A stretch of 64,000 nt of DNA from an uncultured Lachnospiraceae bacterium (GTDB lineage: Bacteria; Bacillota; Clostridia; Lachnospirales; Lachnospiraceae): contig CAKRJH010000005.1 in assembly GCA_934351255.1 (NCBI GenBank), forward strand, positions 1 through 64,000, read 5' to 3'. The position numbers and the translations under genes are program-made. This document shows, one piece after another, positions 46,198 through 55,722 of the stretch. The first letter of the stretch is position 1, and every line of letters starts with the position of its first letter. A model generated the notes under the pieces. It did not search any database, was not told where the DNA came from, and saw only the letters and a list, made by a program, of their open reading frames with translations.

Positions 46198-46226
46198 TTG
46201 CAAAAACATAATAATTCCTGTATAAT
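46198..46226 (+). promoter_or_regulatory. Promoter of tRNA-Thr
   Basis: TTGCAA (46198-46203), 17 bp, TATAAT (46221-46226), 15 bases before the tRNA. Confidence 0.8.
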
Positions 46227-46240
46227 CAAACTCGTTGATT

Positions 46241-46313
46241 GCTGATATGGCTCAGTCGGTAGAGCGTCGCCTTGGTAAGGCGGAGGTCACGGGTTCAATT
46301 CCCGTTATCAGCT
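46241..46313 (+). tRNA. tRNA-Thr (anticodon GGT)
   Basis: A complete cloverleaf: acceptor GCTGATA/TATCAGC, D arm GCTC...GAGC, anticodon stem TCGCC/GGCGG with loop TTGGTAA (GGT at 34-36), T arm ACGGG TTCAATT CCCGT. CCA is not encoded. Confidence 0.95.
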
Positions 46314-46315
46314 TG

Positions 46316-46347
46316 AAAAACTCCACACAGATTGTGTGGAGTTTTTT
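46316..46347 (+). terminator. Terminator of tRNA-Thr
   Basis: AAAACTCCACAC pairs with GTGTGGAGTTTT, followed by further Ts. Confidence 0.88.
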
Positions 46348-46370
46348 GTTTGCTGTATTTACTTGTATTC

Positions 46371-46403
46371 AAAAACCCCGCCCGGCGATCGCCGGGCGGG
46401 GTT
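46371..46403 (-). terminator. Terminator of the GH5-I gene
   Basis: A perfect GC-rich stem, AACCCCGCCCGGC with GCCGGGCGGGGTT around GATC, followed on the minus strand by TTTTT. Confidence 0.85.
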
Positions 46404-46439
46404 CTCTTACCTCCATGTGTTCACATTCACACGGAACCA

Positions 46440-49400
46440 TTATTTGAATTTCTTGTATCCGGATTTCTTCAGCAGCTTAATATTCGCCTTTCTGGATTTT
46501 CCGGACACCTTGATCTTCTTGGTACATCCCTTAAAGGCTCCCTTGGTTACCTTCTTGAGTTTGGCCTGGAAGGTAATGGCCTTTAACTTCTTACACTTTG
46601 CAAAGGCTCCTGACGGAATCTTTGCAATGTACTTGTTCAGGTAGATGCCTTTGATCTTGGCGCTCCGGAATGCATTCTTTCCAATCGTGGTCACACGATA
46701 GGTATTGCCATCTGCACCCGCAATGCTCTGTGGTACACTCAGATACTTCGCTTTCTTTCCGCTGACACTCAGGCCGGTCAGGCTAACAGTTCCAGTCTTC
46801 TTTCCTGCCTCAGCAGTTACTTTGTACACAAAGCATCCAGCGGTGAATACATCGCCCTTCTTCAATGTGGTGACTGCCGGTCCTGTCACTACAGGTGGGG
46901 TCACTGGAGAACCAGGTACCGGATTCAGCGTAGGTGCTGCCGGTGCATCGGTAGGTGCCAGAGTAGGAACCGGTTCCTGAGTAGGCACTTCTGTTGGTGC
47001 TTCGCTCGGAGCTTCCGTCGGTGCCTCGGTTGGCTCTACCACCGGAGTTTCGGTTGGTCCTGCCGGATTCTCAGGATTCAGCAGGGTTCCGATATATCCG
47101 ATCGGATCCTTGATCTCGATCTCTGCGGCATCTTTGCCCACCGCAATACCATATACCAGCTTCAATCCATTATCACTGACTGCCACGATTGTCGCAGTTC
47201 CCTCAGACAGTCCTACTACCTGAGCGGATACCACACCATTCTCATCCGGTGTCAATGCCTTGGAATCTACTGCTGCTACCAGCGGATCTGATGACATAAA
47301 TGTCACATTGGAATCCGCATCCGCCGGTGTCATCTGAAGTTTCAGATCTGTAAAGCTGCCAACCTTGTCCAGTGCGATCTTGCTGTCGCCGATCACCTTG
47401 AGATCCTGTGCAGGGTTCTTCTGAACGGTGGCAGGAGTCTTGAATGTCAGATTCTGGATCGTAAATGTCAGAGTCATCGTAGTTGGGTTTCCTGCGTTAA
47501 AGTTACAGGTGTGGGTTCCGCTGTTTACGGTTACTCCTTCTACGCAGGAACCATCCCATCCATTGATCGGATCGTTCGTATCAAACTGACCGCTCGCCTT
47601 TAAGGCACTCTTAAAGGTGCTCTTGGTGATCTTCAGCTCCTGTCCATCGACCACAAACTTGTCGTAACGGATCTGCGCTTTCTTTACTACACAAGCTGCC
47701 GCGTTGGTGTCGTAGACATATACCGCTGTCAGGTCAGACAGTGTAAAGTTCTTGTCCGGAGCATTTTTGCTCAGATCCCAGGTTACGGTATACTGACCGT
47801 CTTCTTTGATCGTCACAGGAGTTCCACCGTAAGCAGCTCCATCCTTATAAACATAAAGTCCTACATTTACCTTGGTATACAGATCACTCTGTGGAACCTT
47901 GACCTCGATCATCTTGGACTGTCCCGTTGCTGAGGTTACGATCACATATGTCGTTCCCTCTTCTATACCCTTGATGGTGCCATCTGCATCTACTGTAGCC
48001 ACAGTCGGATTCGCACTGATATAGCTCAGGCCTTCCGCTGTTCCGGTAGATTTCAGGGTAGCTCCTGCAGAAGCTGTCTTGCCCTGCTCGACCGTGAGGT
48101 TTGTATTCTCAACCAGAATTTCATCATCGGTTGCTACTACCTTACCGGATACGATCACATGAATGCTCTTGGTTACAGAACCACTCTGTGAATACACATC
48201 AATCACTGCGATACCAGGATTCTTTGCATGAATCATTCCGTTGTAAACAGTAGCTACAGAGTCATTGGATGTGCTCCAGAGTACGACATCATTGGAGTTC
48301 TCCGGTGTTGTATTTATGCTCAGAGTCTTATAGTCCCCTGCGCTCATGGTCACCGTGTCGTCTGTCTGAATCTTGGTAAGCTCTGTAATCGTTGGTTTCG
48401 TAGACACGCTGTTATCAGAGGTTGTCTTGTGTCCATAACTGCAGTAAATGCGGTTGTACATATCGGCCAGAGACTCTCCGGATGCCACCTCATCATAGAA
48501 CGTACCACGGATCATACCGTCGATCGTGCTCTTGTAAACCGGTGCAAGGGATGGTCTGTTCCAATAGTTAAATAATCCTGTGTTGGTCTTGGTCGTAGAG
48601 TAATCACCATCACCCTGATCCCAGACAACCGGTACCGCGCCGTAGAAGCGGGCTGTTGCATTACAGAACTCGCTGTTCAGTGCTCGCTCGACATCATTGT
48701 AACCGGTAGCAGAACCGGACTGTTTCTGCTGTCTTACACCGTACTCACCGACATACACCGGCATGTTTGGATCCAGATTCTTGACATTGTTGATGGTGCT
48801 GCTCAGAGAGCTCTGCCATGTCTTGAGCTGGCTCAGCGACCATCTCACACTGCCGTTGTCCTTGTAAATATGAACGCCAAACATCAGACGTGTGGTACCA
48901 ACCGTACCCTGATCTGCCAGAGTATCCTGTGGCATGGTCGTTCCGGTGCTGAATGTTGCAAAACGTCCAGTGATTCCCAGCCAACGCTTGGTATTGTTGG
49001 ATCCTGTTGCTCTGACCGTGTTGACAAACAACTGGTTCAGGCAGTTCAGTACATCGGTATCCTCGTTTGTCGCTGTGCCGTGGGCATCTGTCACCTCGTT
49101 CATACTCTCGAAGATCAGGTGCTCATCGTAATCTTTGAATCTCTCGGCGATGGTCTTCCATACGCCCTCATATTTCTGATATACTGTCTCAATATTGCTC
49201 TGATATGTATCCAGCCAGCATGCCGGAGTATTGTTTCCACGATCATCGTGGTTTGCTGCGCCGTCATGATGGATATTGATGATCGCATACATATCCTGAT
49301 CGACACAGTAATCGACGATCTCCTGGACACGGCCGATCCACTTCTCATCGATAGAATAATCGCTCTTGATCCACTGTCCCCAGGTAACCGGGATACGCAC

Positions 49401-50972
49401 GGTATTGTAACCTGCATCATGTAATGCCTTGATATATTCCTTGGTGGTCTTATATGCCTGCCAGCTTGTCTCAGTTACTTCGTAAAGTCCACCGTCCATG
49501 GTGTTACCGAGGTTGATACCGGCTCCCATCTCCTTAACGACCTGATCTTTGGTCAGCGTACGAAACGTCTTTGGGTTGCTTGCATCGGTAGATACCTTCC
49601 TGGCCAGACGGGTACGAACCAGCTCCAGTTTATCCCTGGCTGCCTTGTATCCTTTGTTGCCCAGAGTCTTGTCTGCATAACTTGCCTTGGCTGCTGCGAT
49701 CGCATCTGCCAGTGGCTCAAAACTCTTCTCTGTATAATCCTCTGCCTTCAGGCTCTCGCAATATGCGATGGATGCTTTCAGACCGACTCTCAGGGAACTT
49801 GTAGCTGCCGCCATCGCTGTATTCAGGTCGTCTTTGGCGGCATTGATCTTCGCTGCAAACTGATTCAGTTCATCCACATCACCGCTCTTGTAATCACCCT
49901 GTGCCACTTCTCTGGCCGCTGCAAGGCTGGTCTGCAGATCCTCATAGGATTCCTGATCTGCACAGTCCTTCTCCTGAACCGCCTCTGCCGTGCCGATCAC
50001 ACTCTCCAGAGATGTCAATGCATCGGATACTGCCTTCTTGGCTTTGATCACATTCTGGATCGGAACCAGAGTCGCTGCCAGATCCTTCTGTGCCTGCTGA
50101 ATATCCTCATAGGTGGATGATTCATCATCAATGGCTGCCTGAGCATCTGCAATCGCATCCTGGATATCCTGATAGGTCTGCTCATCCGGACAATCTGATC
50201 TGTCAATCGCCTGTGCTGCCTTGATGTCAGACTGCAGGCTCTCGATACACTCCTGCTTATACTCCTCATCTGTCACATCCGTAGAATCCTGATCCCATGA
50301 CTCCAGGTCAGATGGAACCTTATAGCCATCAGTGAATGTGACATTTCCCTCGCTGTCCGGCTTGCTGACTGTGACGGAACGTCCCGCCGCAAATACCAGA
50401 CCTACGATGTAGGCATCTACATCATTGGTCATACGGGTCAGTCTCACACCGGTACCGGCATCTGTCTGTCCTTTGCTCAGACCGCAGTCTGCAAACTTGT
50501 AGATACCGCTCCCCTGCTCACCGACACCGGAACCATAGCCCTGCTCGGTCCGGTAGCCCAGATGCAGATAGTGTGGTGAATTTTTTGAGCTGTATGTAGT
50601 ATTAAATCTACCTATCAGCTCTTTGTTGGAAAAGCTGTCTGCCTCAATGTTTCCTCCACGGATCTTCAGTCGGGAATATCTGCCGACCCTGGTCACCTTG
50701 ATATAGACGGTCACGTTCTTGGAAGCCACAGTCGCATGGGTAATGCCGGGCACCTGCTTGGCGATCTGCTCCAGTGAGATCTCCTCCAGGGTCTCATGAC
50801 CAACCTTGGTCTTCGCTTCATCCTCGTAAATCGTAACATCCTCTTCGCTCGGCTCCTGCGCTTCCGCTGCCGAAGCCCGCTTCAGGGACCAGCCCGGTCC
50901 CGTGTTGCCGGTGATCACCATAGCCAATGCAAGCGCTACAGCCATCACACGTCTTCTGGTTGTCTTTCTCAT
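46440..50972 (-). CDS. Large secreted GH5 endoglucanase with multiple surface modules (GH5-I)
   Basis: 1,510 residues from the ATG at 50972 (AAGGAGG upstream). In order: signal peptide (1-37); a beta-rich module (about 45-205); helical FIVAR-like repeats (about 235-460); GH5 catalytic domain (about 470-855) with acid/base Glu626 in ESMNEV and nucleophile Glu743 in YVGEYG; two Big_2 Ig-like domains (about 860-1025); a beta module (about 1030-1165); another Ig-like domain; a Pro/Thr/Glu linker; and a C-terminal LRR_5 (BspA-like) domain ending in a Lys-rich tail KLLKKSGYKKFK. It likely cuts cellulose or beta-glucan at the cell surface. No LPXTG motif or dockerin is present. Confidence 0.92.
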   Translation of the reverse strand: MRKTTRRRVMAVALALAMVITGNTGPGWSLKRASAAEAQEPSEEDVTIYEDEAKTKVGHETLEEISLEQIAKQVPGITHATVASKNVTVYIKVTRVGRYSRLKIRGGNIEADSFSNKELIGRFNTTYSSKNSPHYLHLGYRTEQGYGSGVGEQGSGIYKFADCGLSKGQTDAGTGVRLTRMTNDVDAYIVGLVFAAGRSVTVSKPDSEGNVTFTDGYKVPSDLESWDQDSTDVTDEEYKQECIESLQSDIKAAQAIDRSDCPDEQTYQDIQDAIADAQAAIDDESSTYEDIQQAQKDLAATLVPIQNVIKAKKAVSDALTSLESVIGTAEAVQEKDCADQESYEDLQTSLAAAREVAQGDYKSGDVDELNQFAAKINAAKDDLNTAMAAATSSLRVGLKASIAYCESLKAEDYTEKSFEPLADAIAAAKASYADKTLGNKGYKAARDKLELVRTRLARKVSTDASNPKTFRTLTKDQVVKEMGAGINLGNTMDGGLYEVTETSWQAYKTTKEYIKALHDAGYNTVRIPVTWGQWIKSDYSIDEKWIGRVQEIVDYCVDQDMYAIINIHHDGAANHDDRGNNTPACWLDTYQSNIETVYQKYEGVWKTIAERFKDYDEHLIFESMNEVTDAHGTATNEDTDVLNCLNQLFVNTVRATGSNNTKRWLGITGRFATFSTGTTMPQDTLADQGTVGTTRLMFGVHIYKDNGSVRWSLSQLKTWQSSLSSTINNVKNLDPNMPVYVGEYGVRQQKQSGSATGYNDVERALNSEFCNATARFYGAVPVVWDQGDGDYSTTKTNTGLFNYWNRPSLAPVYKSTIDGMIRGTFYDEVASGESLADMYNRIYCSYGHKTTSDNSVSTKPTITELTKIQTDDTVTMSAGDYKTLSINTTPENSNDVVLWSTSNDSVATVYNGMIHAKNPGIAVIDVYSQSGSVTKSIHVIVSGKVVATDDEILVENTNLTVEQGKTASAGATLKSTGTAEGLSYISANPTVATVDADGTIKGIEEGTTYVIVTSATGQSKMIEVKVPQSDLYTKVNVGLYVYKDGAAYGGTPVTIKEDGQYTVTWDLSKNAPDKNFTLSDLTAVYVYDTNAAACVVKKAQIRYDKFVVDGQELKITKSTFKSALKASGQFDTNDPINGWDGSCVEGVTVNSGTHTCNFNAGNPTTMTLTFTIQNLTFKTPATVQKNPAQDLKVIGDSKIALDKVGSFTDLKLQMTPADADSNVTFMSSDPLVAAVDSKALTPDENGVVSAQVVGLSEGTATIVAVSDNGLKLVYGIAVGKDAAEIEIKDPIGYIGTLLNPENPAGPTETPVVEPTEAPTEAPSEAPTEVPTQEPVPTLAPTDAPAAPTLNPVPGSPVTPPVVTGPAVTTLKKGDVFTAGCFVYKVTAEAGKKTGTVSLTGLSVSGKKAKYLSVPQSIAGADGNTYRVTTIGKNAFRSAKIKGIYLNKYIAKIPSGAFAKCKKLKAITFQAKLKKVTKGAFKGCTKKIKVSGKSRKANIKLLKKSGYKKFK

Positions 50973-51084
50973 AAAAATACCTCCTTCTTCTCTGGATCCC
51001 CCATTTCTATCGCATGAATCGTTCCCTTCTTCATGCGCCCCAGTCATACGACACCCTACGCCCACTATATGTTCAATAGTACCA

Positions 51085-51095
51085 TGCAGGTATCA
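51085..51095 (-). promoter_or_regulatory. TGATACCTGCA box upstream of GH5-I
   Basis: An 11-bp sequence on the minus strand found also, on the opposite strand, in the GH5-II promoter (58497-58507). It lies 113 bp before the start codon, in the probable promoter region (TACTAT at about 51075-51080). Meaning unproven. Confidence 0.3.
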
Positions 51096-51177
51096 TAAAG
51101 TCTATGTTCTTTGTGCATTTCGCACAAGCGTTATGCAGAATATGGAGGATTACAGGGTAAATTGTCCGAAAACGATC

Positions 51178-51218
51178 AAAAAAAGATTCTGCAGCATGTC
51201 AACATGCCACAGAACCTT
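51178..51218 (-). terminator. Terminator of the triple-module gene
   Basis: On the minus strand GGTTCTGTGGCATG pairs with CATGCTGCAGAATC and runs into TTTTTTT. Confidence 0.75.
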
Positions 51219-51259
51219 TCCCCCTGTTGCTTCACTTTATAGAATATGTCATTTCCGGC

Positions 51260-53728
51260 CTATTTGAATTTCTTGTAACCGGATTTCTTTAATAACTTGA
51301 TATTAGCTTTCTTCGCTTTTCCGCTCACCCTGATCTTATTGGTACATTTTTTGAATGCATTCTTTTGCACGGTCTGGAGTTTCGCCTTACAAGTAAGTAC
51401 CTTTAATTTTTTGCACTTGGCAAATGCTCTGGATTCGATCCGGGTTACATATTTACCCAATACAACCTCCTGCACCTTTTCACCCGCAAATGCCCTCTCT
51501 CCGATGCCGGTTACCTGATATTTTAACGCATCGGTACCCGTTACTTCATTTGGAACGGAAATAGTCTTCTTAGACTCTCCCGACTCGAGTAAACCTACTA
51601 CTTTAACCTGACCTTTTTTGCTTCCCTCAGCCACCTTGGTGACTTCATATTCAAAATCACCTGCCACAAAGGAATCTTCCACCTCCAGCGCATCATCTGC
51701 TTCGTTCCCTGTTCCCGGGTTCTGAGTAACAATCGGTGTCACCGATGGCACCGCTGACGGTCTAGCCGATGGAGTAACTGACGGCACAGCAGATGGACTA
51801 ACAGTTGGAGCCGGCATTTTGGATGGTCCCTGCGTAGGCGTCTCTGTCATCGTCGGTTCCCGGGTAGGTTCTGTAGTCGCCGTTGGATCTACTGTTGGCT
51901 CGATAGTAACCACCGGATCTTCTGTCGGCTCAGTAGTAACCACTGGATCTTCTGTTGGCTCGATGCTCTGTGTCGGCTTGGCAGTTTCTTCCGGTTCCGA
52001 CTTCCACTCCGGCACATAATCTTCCGCGTCTACCATAGTTACCAGTGATGGATCATTGCCCTCTGTCTCCCAGTCAATCGCTGTATCGCGTATCGCCAGC
52101 GTAAACTGTACTTTGATCTCCCGGAACTCCTCCGGTACATTTTCATCTACCGGCTGCTCATTCCAGTTATTCCACAACTGCAGTCTGCAGTCCTTATCTC
52201 CCCCTCGAACGCATGGTATATTGACTACCTTTCCGTCAAACCATATCGTCACATTCTTAAAGTCAATATATGCGGCATACTTATCCAGATCCTCAATCCG
52301 AACACTGGCAAATCCCTGCGGATCATCCTGTACCTCCTCAAATATGTTGGTTACAGTATATGTCCCTTCTCCGCTAATCTCTGCTTTTTTCCACTCTCCG
52401 TCTTCATTTGTACACCAGCCATTTGCCTGCATTTCCAACTGTGCCATACCGATCAGATCCTTCTGCTCGGGCTTTGTCATCCCCTTCGGTGTTGACGTTG
52501 GCTCAGATTTCGGTGTTGACGTTGGTACTGCCGGCAGTGTTGGTACAACAGGGTCAGGTACTGGCGTTATCGTAGGAACATTTGTCGGTTCAGAACTTTG
52601 TGCTGGTTCCGCAGTCTCCGTCTTCCACTCCGGCACATAATCTTCCGCATCTGCCATAGTTACCAGCGACGGATCATTGCCCTCTTTCTCCCAGTCAATC
52701 GCTGTATCGCGTATCGCCAGCGTAAACTGTACTTTGATCTCCCGGAACTCCTCCGGTACATTTTCATCTACCGGCTGCTCATTCCAGGTATTCCACAACT
52801 GCAGTCTGCAATCGCCCTCTGTTCCACGTACACACGGTATATTTACCTCTTTACCATCAAACCATACTGTTACATCCTTGAAATCTATATACGCGGCGTA
52901 CGGATCCAGATCTGAAATTCTTACACTTGCATATGCCTGTGGATCATCCTGCACTTCATCAAAAATGTTTGTTACAGAATATACTCCTGTTCCGTCAATC
53001 TCTGCTTTGATCCACTGACCATCTTCTCCCTCACACCATTCATTCGCCTGCATATCTAACTGCGCTGTTCCACTCAGTTCACTCAACGTTTTCCAGGCTG
53101 GCAGATAATTTTCCGCATTTTTCATCGTAATTAACGAGGGATCCGTTCCCTGCGTCTCCCAGTCAATTGGAGTATCACGAATCTCCAATGTAAACTGTAC
53201 CTTGATTTCTCGAAATTTATCAGGTACCTGCTCGCTGGCAGGATAATCTGCCCATGCATTCCATAACTGTATTCTACAGTCTCCATCTTTTCCTCGTACA
53301 CATGGTATATTTGTTACTTTACCGTCAAACCATACAGTAACATTCTTAAAATCAATGTATGACGCGTACTGATCGAGACTCGATATTCTTATACATGCAT
53401 ATGCTTGTGGATCATCCTGCACTTCATCAAAAACATTCGTTACAGAATATACTCCTGTTCCATTAATATCCGCCTTAATCCATTGTCCATTTTCGTTCAT
53501 GCTCCATCCATTTGCCTGCATATCAAACTTTGCAGTTCCTACCAGATCGTTTTCTTCTGGTTTGCTACTGCTCGCACTATACTGTTCAACATCACCATAA
53601 TTATAGTTCACATTAGCCACAGTCTCCTCAGCATGTGCACGATTTGGAATTGCATTCATCCCAGTGATCGACAATGTTGCTGCAAGCAACATTGCAGTCC
53701 CCTTTTTCATAATCCTTTTTTTAATCAT
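51260..53728 (-). CDS. Secreted protein with three copies of an unrecognised module
   Basis: 822 residues. Signal peptide 1-33; three ~155-residue modules at about 61-216, 217-370 and 421-575; Pro/Thr-rich linkers at about 371-420 and 576-690; and a C-terminal LRR_5 domain with the tail KLLKKSGYKKFK, nearly the same as in GH5-I. Each module has FDMQANGW or similar, TNIFDEVQDDPQA, YIDFKNVTVWFDGK, IPCVRG-x-DGDCR-x-QLWN and FREIKVQFTL. The conserved aromatic residues and extracellular context suggest carbohydrate binding. No catalytic domain, so a scaffold or substrate-adhesion role is inferred. Confidence 0.8.
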   Translation of the reverse strand: MIKKRIMKKGTAMLLAATLSITGMNAIPNRAHAEETVANVNYNYGDVEQYSASSSKPEENDLVGTAKFDMQANGWSMNENGQWIKADINGTGVYSVTNVFDEVQDDPQAYACIRISSLDQYASYIDFKNVTVWFDGKVTNIPCVRGKDGDCRIQLWNAWADYPASEQVPDKFREIKVQFTLEIRDTPIDWETQGTDPSLITMKNAENYLPAWKTLSELSGTAQLDMQANEWCEGEDGQWIKAEIDGTGVYSVTNIFDEVQDDPQAYASVRISDLDPYAAYIDFKDVTVWFDGKEVNIPCVRGTEGDCRLQLWNTWNEQPVDENVPEEFREIKVQFTLAIRDTAIDWEKEGNDPSLVTMADAEDYVPEWKTETAEPAQSSEPTNVPTITPVPDPVVPTLPAVPTSTPKSEPTSTPKGMTKPEQKDLIGMAQLEMQANGWCTNEDGEWKKAEISGEGTYTVTNIFEEVQDDPQGFASVRIEDLDKYAAYIDFKNVTIWFDGKVVNIPCVRGGDKDCRLQLWNNWNEQPVDENVPEEFREIKVQFTLAIRDTAIDWETEGNDPSLVTMVDAEDYVPEWKSEPEETAKPTQSIEPTEDPVVTTEPTEDPVVTIEPTVDPTATTEPTREPTMTETPTQGPSKMPAPTVSPSAVPSVTPSARPSAVPSVTPIVTQNPGTGNEADDALEVEDSFVAGDFEYEVTKVAEGSKKGQVKVVGLLESGESKKTISVPNEVTGTDALKYQVTGIGERAFAGEKVQEVVLGKYVTRIESRAFAKCKKLKVLTCKAKLQTVQKNAFKKCTNKIRVSGKAKKANIKLLKKSGYKKFK

Positions 53729-53814
53729 TTTTTATCCTTTCCCTTATATACAATAAACATCATTCGTACTATAACACACATATTATATTTTATCAATATC
53801 CCTTTTTTTGCATC

Positions 53815-53849
53815 CAAAAAAGGGGGTACATCTTACGATGTACCCCCTT
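53815..53849 (-). terminator. Terminator of the lysine-rich module gene
   Basis: On the minus strand AAGGGGGTACATC pairs with GATGTACCCCCTT around GTAA and is followed by TTTTT. Confidence 0.88.
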
Positions 53850-53877
53850 CGGGTCATTCAATCTACAGAAAGATTAA

Positions 53878-55722
53878 TTATTTAACCTTAACCTTTACCT
53901 TGATCTTCTTAGAACCAACCTTGATTGTTACCTTCTTGGTTCCCTTCTTCTTACCCTTGATAGAGATGACTACTTTGCCCTTCTTAGCAGTAGCCTTTAC
54001 GAACTTAACGTTCTTTCCAGTTACCTTAACCTTACCAGCTACGGCATCTGTTACAGCCTTCTTCTTGTTCTCAGCCTTTGTAACCTTTACGGTGTACTTC
54101 TTAGTCTTACCCTTCTTGATGGTGATAGACTTCTTGGTAGCCTTGATCTTCTTAGCTGTGTTCTGAACGTATACATTGATCTTAGCGGTCTTTGTATTTG
54201 CGTTCTTCAGAGTGATTGTTGTCTTCTTACCCTTTGTTGCCTTCTTAGGAGCAGTTACCTTGATACCTGTCTTTGTAACCTTAACCTTAGCAACCTTCTT
54301 GTTTGCGGACTTAGCTGTCATACCAGATACTGCTGCACCGGATACGGCAATCTTAACGTTCTTAGACTTTCCAGCCTTAACTACTACATTCTTTACAGAC
54401 TTAGTAATCTTGAATGTACCGGATACTGCCTTTCCGGATAATGCGCCACCTGATACAGGAGCCTTAGTTACTACAGGAGCTGTAATAGCTGGGCTTGATA
54501 CAGGAGCCTTAGTTGCTGCTGCGGCAGTAGTAGAAGCAGGAGCTGTGGTTGTTGCAGGAGCTGTGGTCTCTGCTGCTTCCCATGATGGAACATAATTCTC
54601 AGCTGCCTTCATGCTTACCGTTGCAGGATCCTTTGCTGTAGTCTCCCAATCTAATGGAGTCTCAGAAATGCCCAGTGTGAACTGAACCTTGATCTCACGG
54701 AACTCTGCCGGAATATCCTCGTCTGCAGGATCATCACCCCAGTCATTCCATAACTGAAGACGGCAGTCACCATCTCCACCACGGATTACAGGGATGTTTA
54801 CAACCTTGCCATCGAACCATACTGTTACATCCTGGATATCGATGTATGCTGCATAAGCATCCAGTGCTGGAATGATAATACCAGCGTATGCCTGTGGATC
54901 ATCCTGGATCTCATCGAAAATGTTTGTTACAGTGTAAGTACCGGATCCGTTGATCTCAGCCTTGATCCACTGACCATCTTCGTTTCCACACCATCCGTTT
55001 GCCTGCATGTCAAACTGTGCAGTACCAACCAGATCCTTCTCCTCAGGCTTGGTCATGCCCTTTGCAGGTTTCTCTGTCTCTGCAGGAGCTGTGGTCTCTG
55101 CTGCTGGAGCAGTAGTCTCTGCAGGTGCTTCAGATACGTCTGGAGTCTCAGACTCTGCAGGTGCCTCCGTAGCTGCTGCAGCAGCCATTAATGTAATAGC
55201 TGAAGCGCTACCTGCAAGATATGCAGATCCGTCTGCTGTTACAGCAACCTTCTCTGCCGTTCCTTCCGGATTCCAGATGTTTGCCATACCATTCTTCTTG
55301 CTATCAGCTGGATTTAATGCAGAGTAATCAGCAACTGTTGTCATGGTATAAGTATCATTGACAACAACATCCTTCAGGGCTACACTTAAACCTTCAGAGC
55401 CAGTGAAATATCCTAAATTTCTAAGTCCTGTGGCATTGTTGAGCTCAAACTCAACCTTGTAGTCACCATCTTTTCCAAGCTCAACAGTCTTCTCAATGTT
55501 ATCCCAAGAATCTGCTGTAGTAATGGCGAACTTCAGTTCTGACTCTTCTTTTACACCTGAAATGGTAAAATCATAAGCCAGCTTTGTGATGTTAGTTTTC
55601 ACTGCATCAGCTGTAGCTTCCTCAGCGTTTGCTGCTGAAGGAGTTACGGTTGCTCCTGTGATGACCATTGCACCAGCCAGAAGCAAGGAAAGAGATTTCT
55701 TCATTCCTTTTGTTAACTTCAT
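53878..55722 (-). CDS. Secreted module protein with lysine-rich C-terminal domain
   Basis: 614 residues from the ATG at 55722 (AAGGAGG nine bases upstream). Signal peptide 1-34; an N-terminal beta module (about 45-160); an Ala/Thr/Pro/Glu linker; one copy of the same ~155-residue module found three times in the neighbouring protein (about 238-390); a second Thr/Ala linker; and a C-terminal ~190-residue region of Ig-like repeats in which lysine is extremely frequent (for example KATKKSITIKKGKTKKYTVK, ending KVKVKVK). The basic region could bind anionic wall polymers. Its lysine codons are almost all AAG, suggesting high expression. Confidence 0.8.
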   Translation of the reverse strand: MKLTKGMKKSLSLLLAGAMVITGATVTPSAANAEEATADAVKTNITKLAYDFTISGVKEESELKFAITTADSWDNIEKTVELGKDGDYKVEFELNNATGLRNLGYFTGSEGLSVALKDVVVNDTYTMTTVADYSALNPADSKKNGMANIWNPEGTAEKVAVTADGSAYLAGSASAITLMAAAAATEAPAESETPDVSEAPAETTAPAAETTAPAETEKPAKGMTKPEEKDLVGTAQFDMQANGWCGNEDGQWIKAEINGSGTYTVTNIFDEIQDDPQAYAGIIIPALDAYAAYIDIQDVTVWFDGKVVNIPVIRGGDGDCRLQLWNDWGDDPADEDIPAEFREIKVQFTLGISETPLDWETTAKDPATVSMKAAENYVPSWEAAETTAPATTTAPASTTAAAATKAPVSSPAITAPVVTKAPVSGGALSGKAVSGTFKITKSVKNVVVKAGKSKNVKIAVSGAAVSGMTAKSANKKVAKVKVTKTGIKVTAPKKATKGKKTTITLKNANTKTAKINVYVQNTAKKIKATKKSITIKKGKTKKYTVKVTKAENKKKAVTDAVAGKVKVTGKNVKFVKATAKKGKVVISIKGKKKGTKKVTIKVGSKKIKVKVKVK

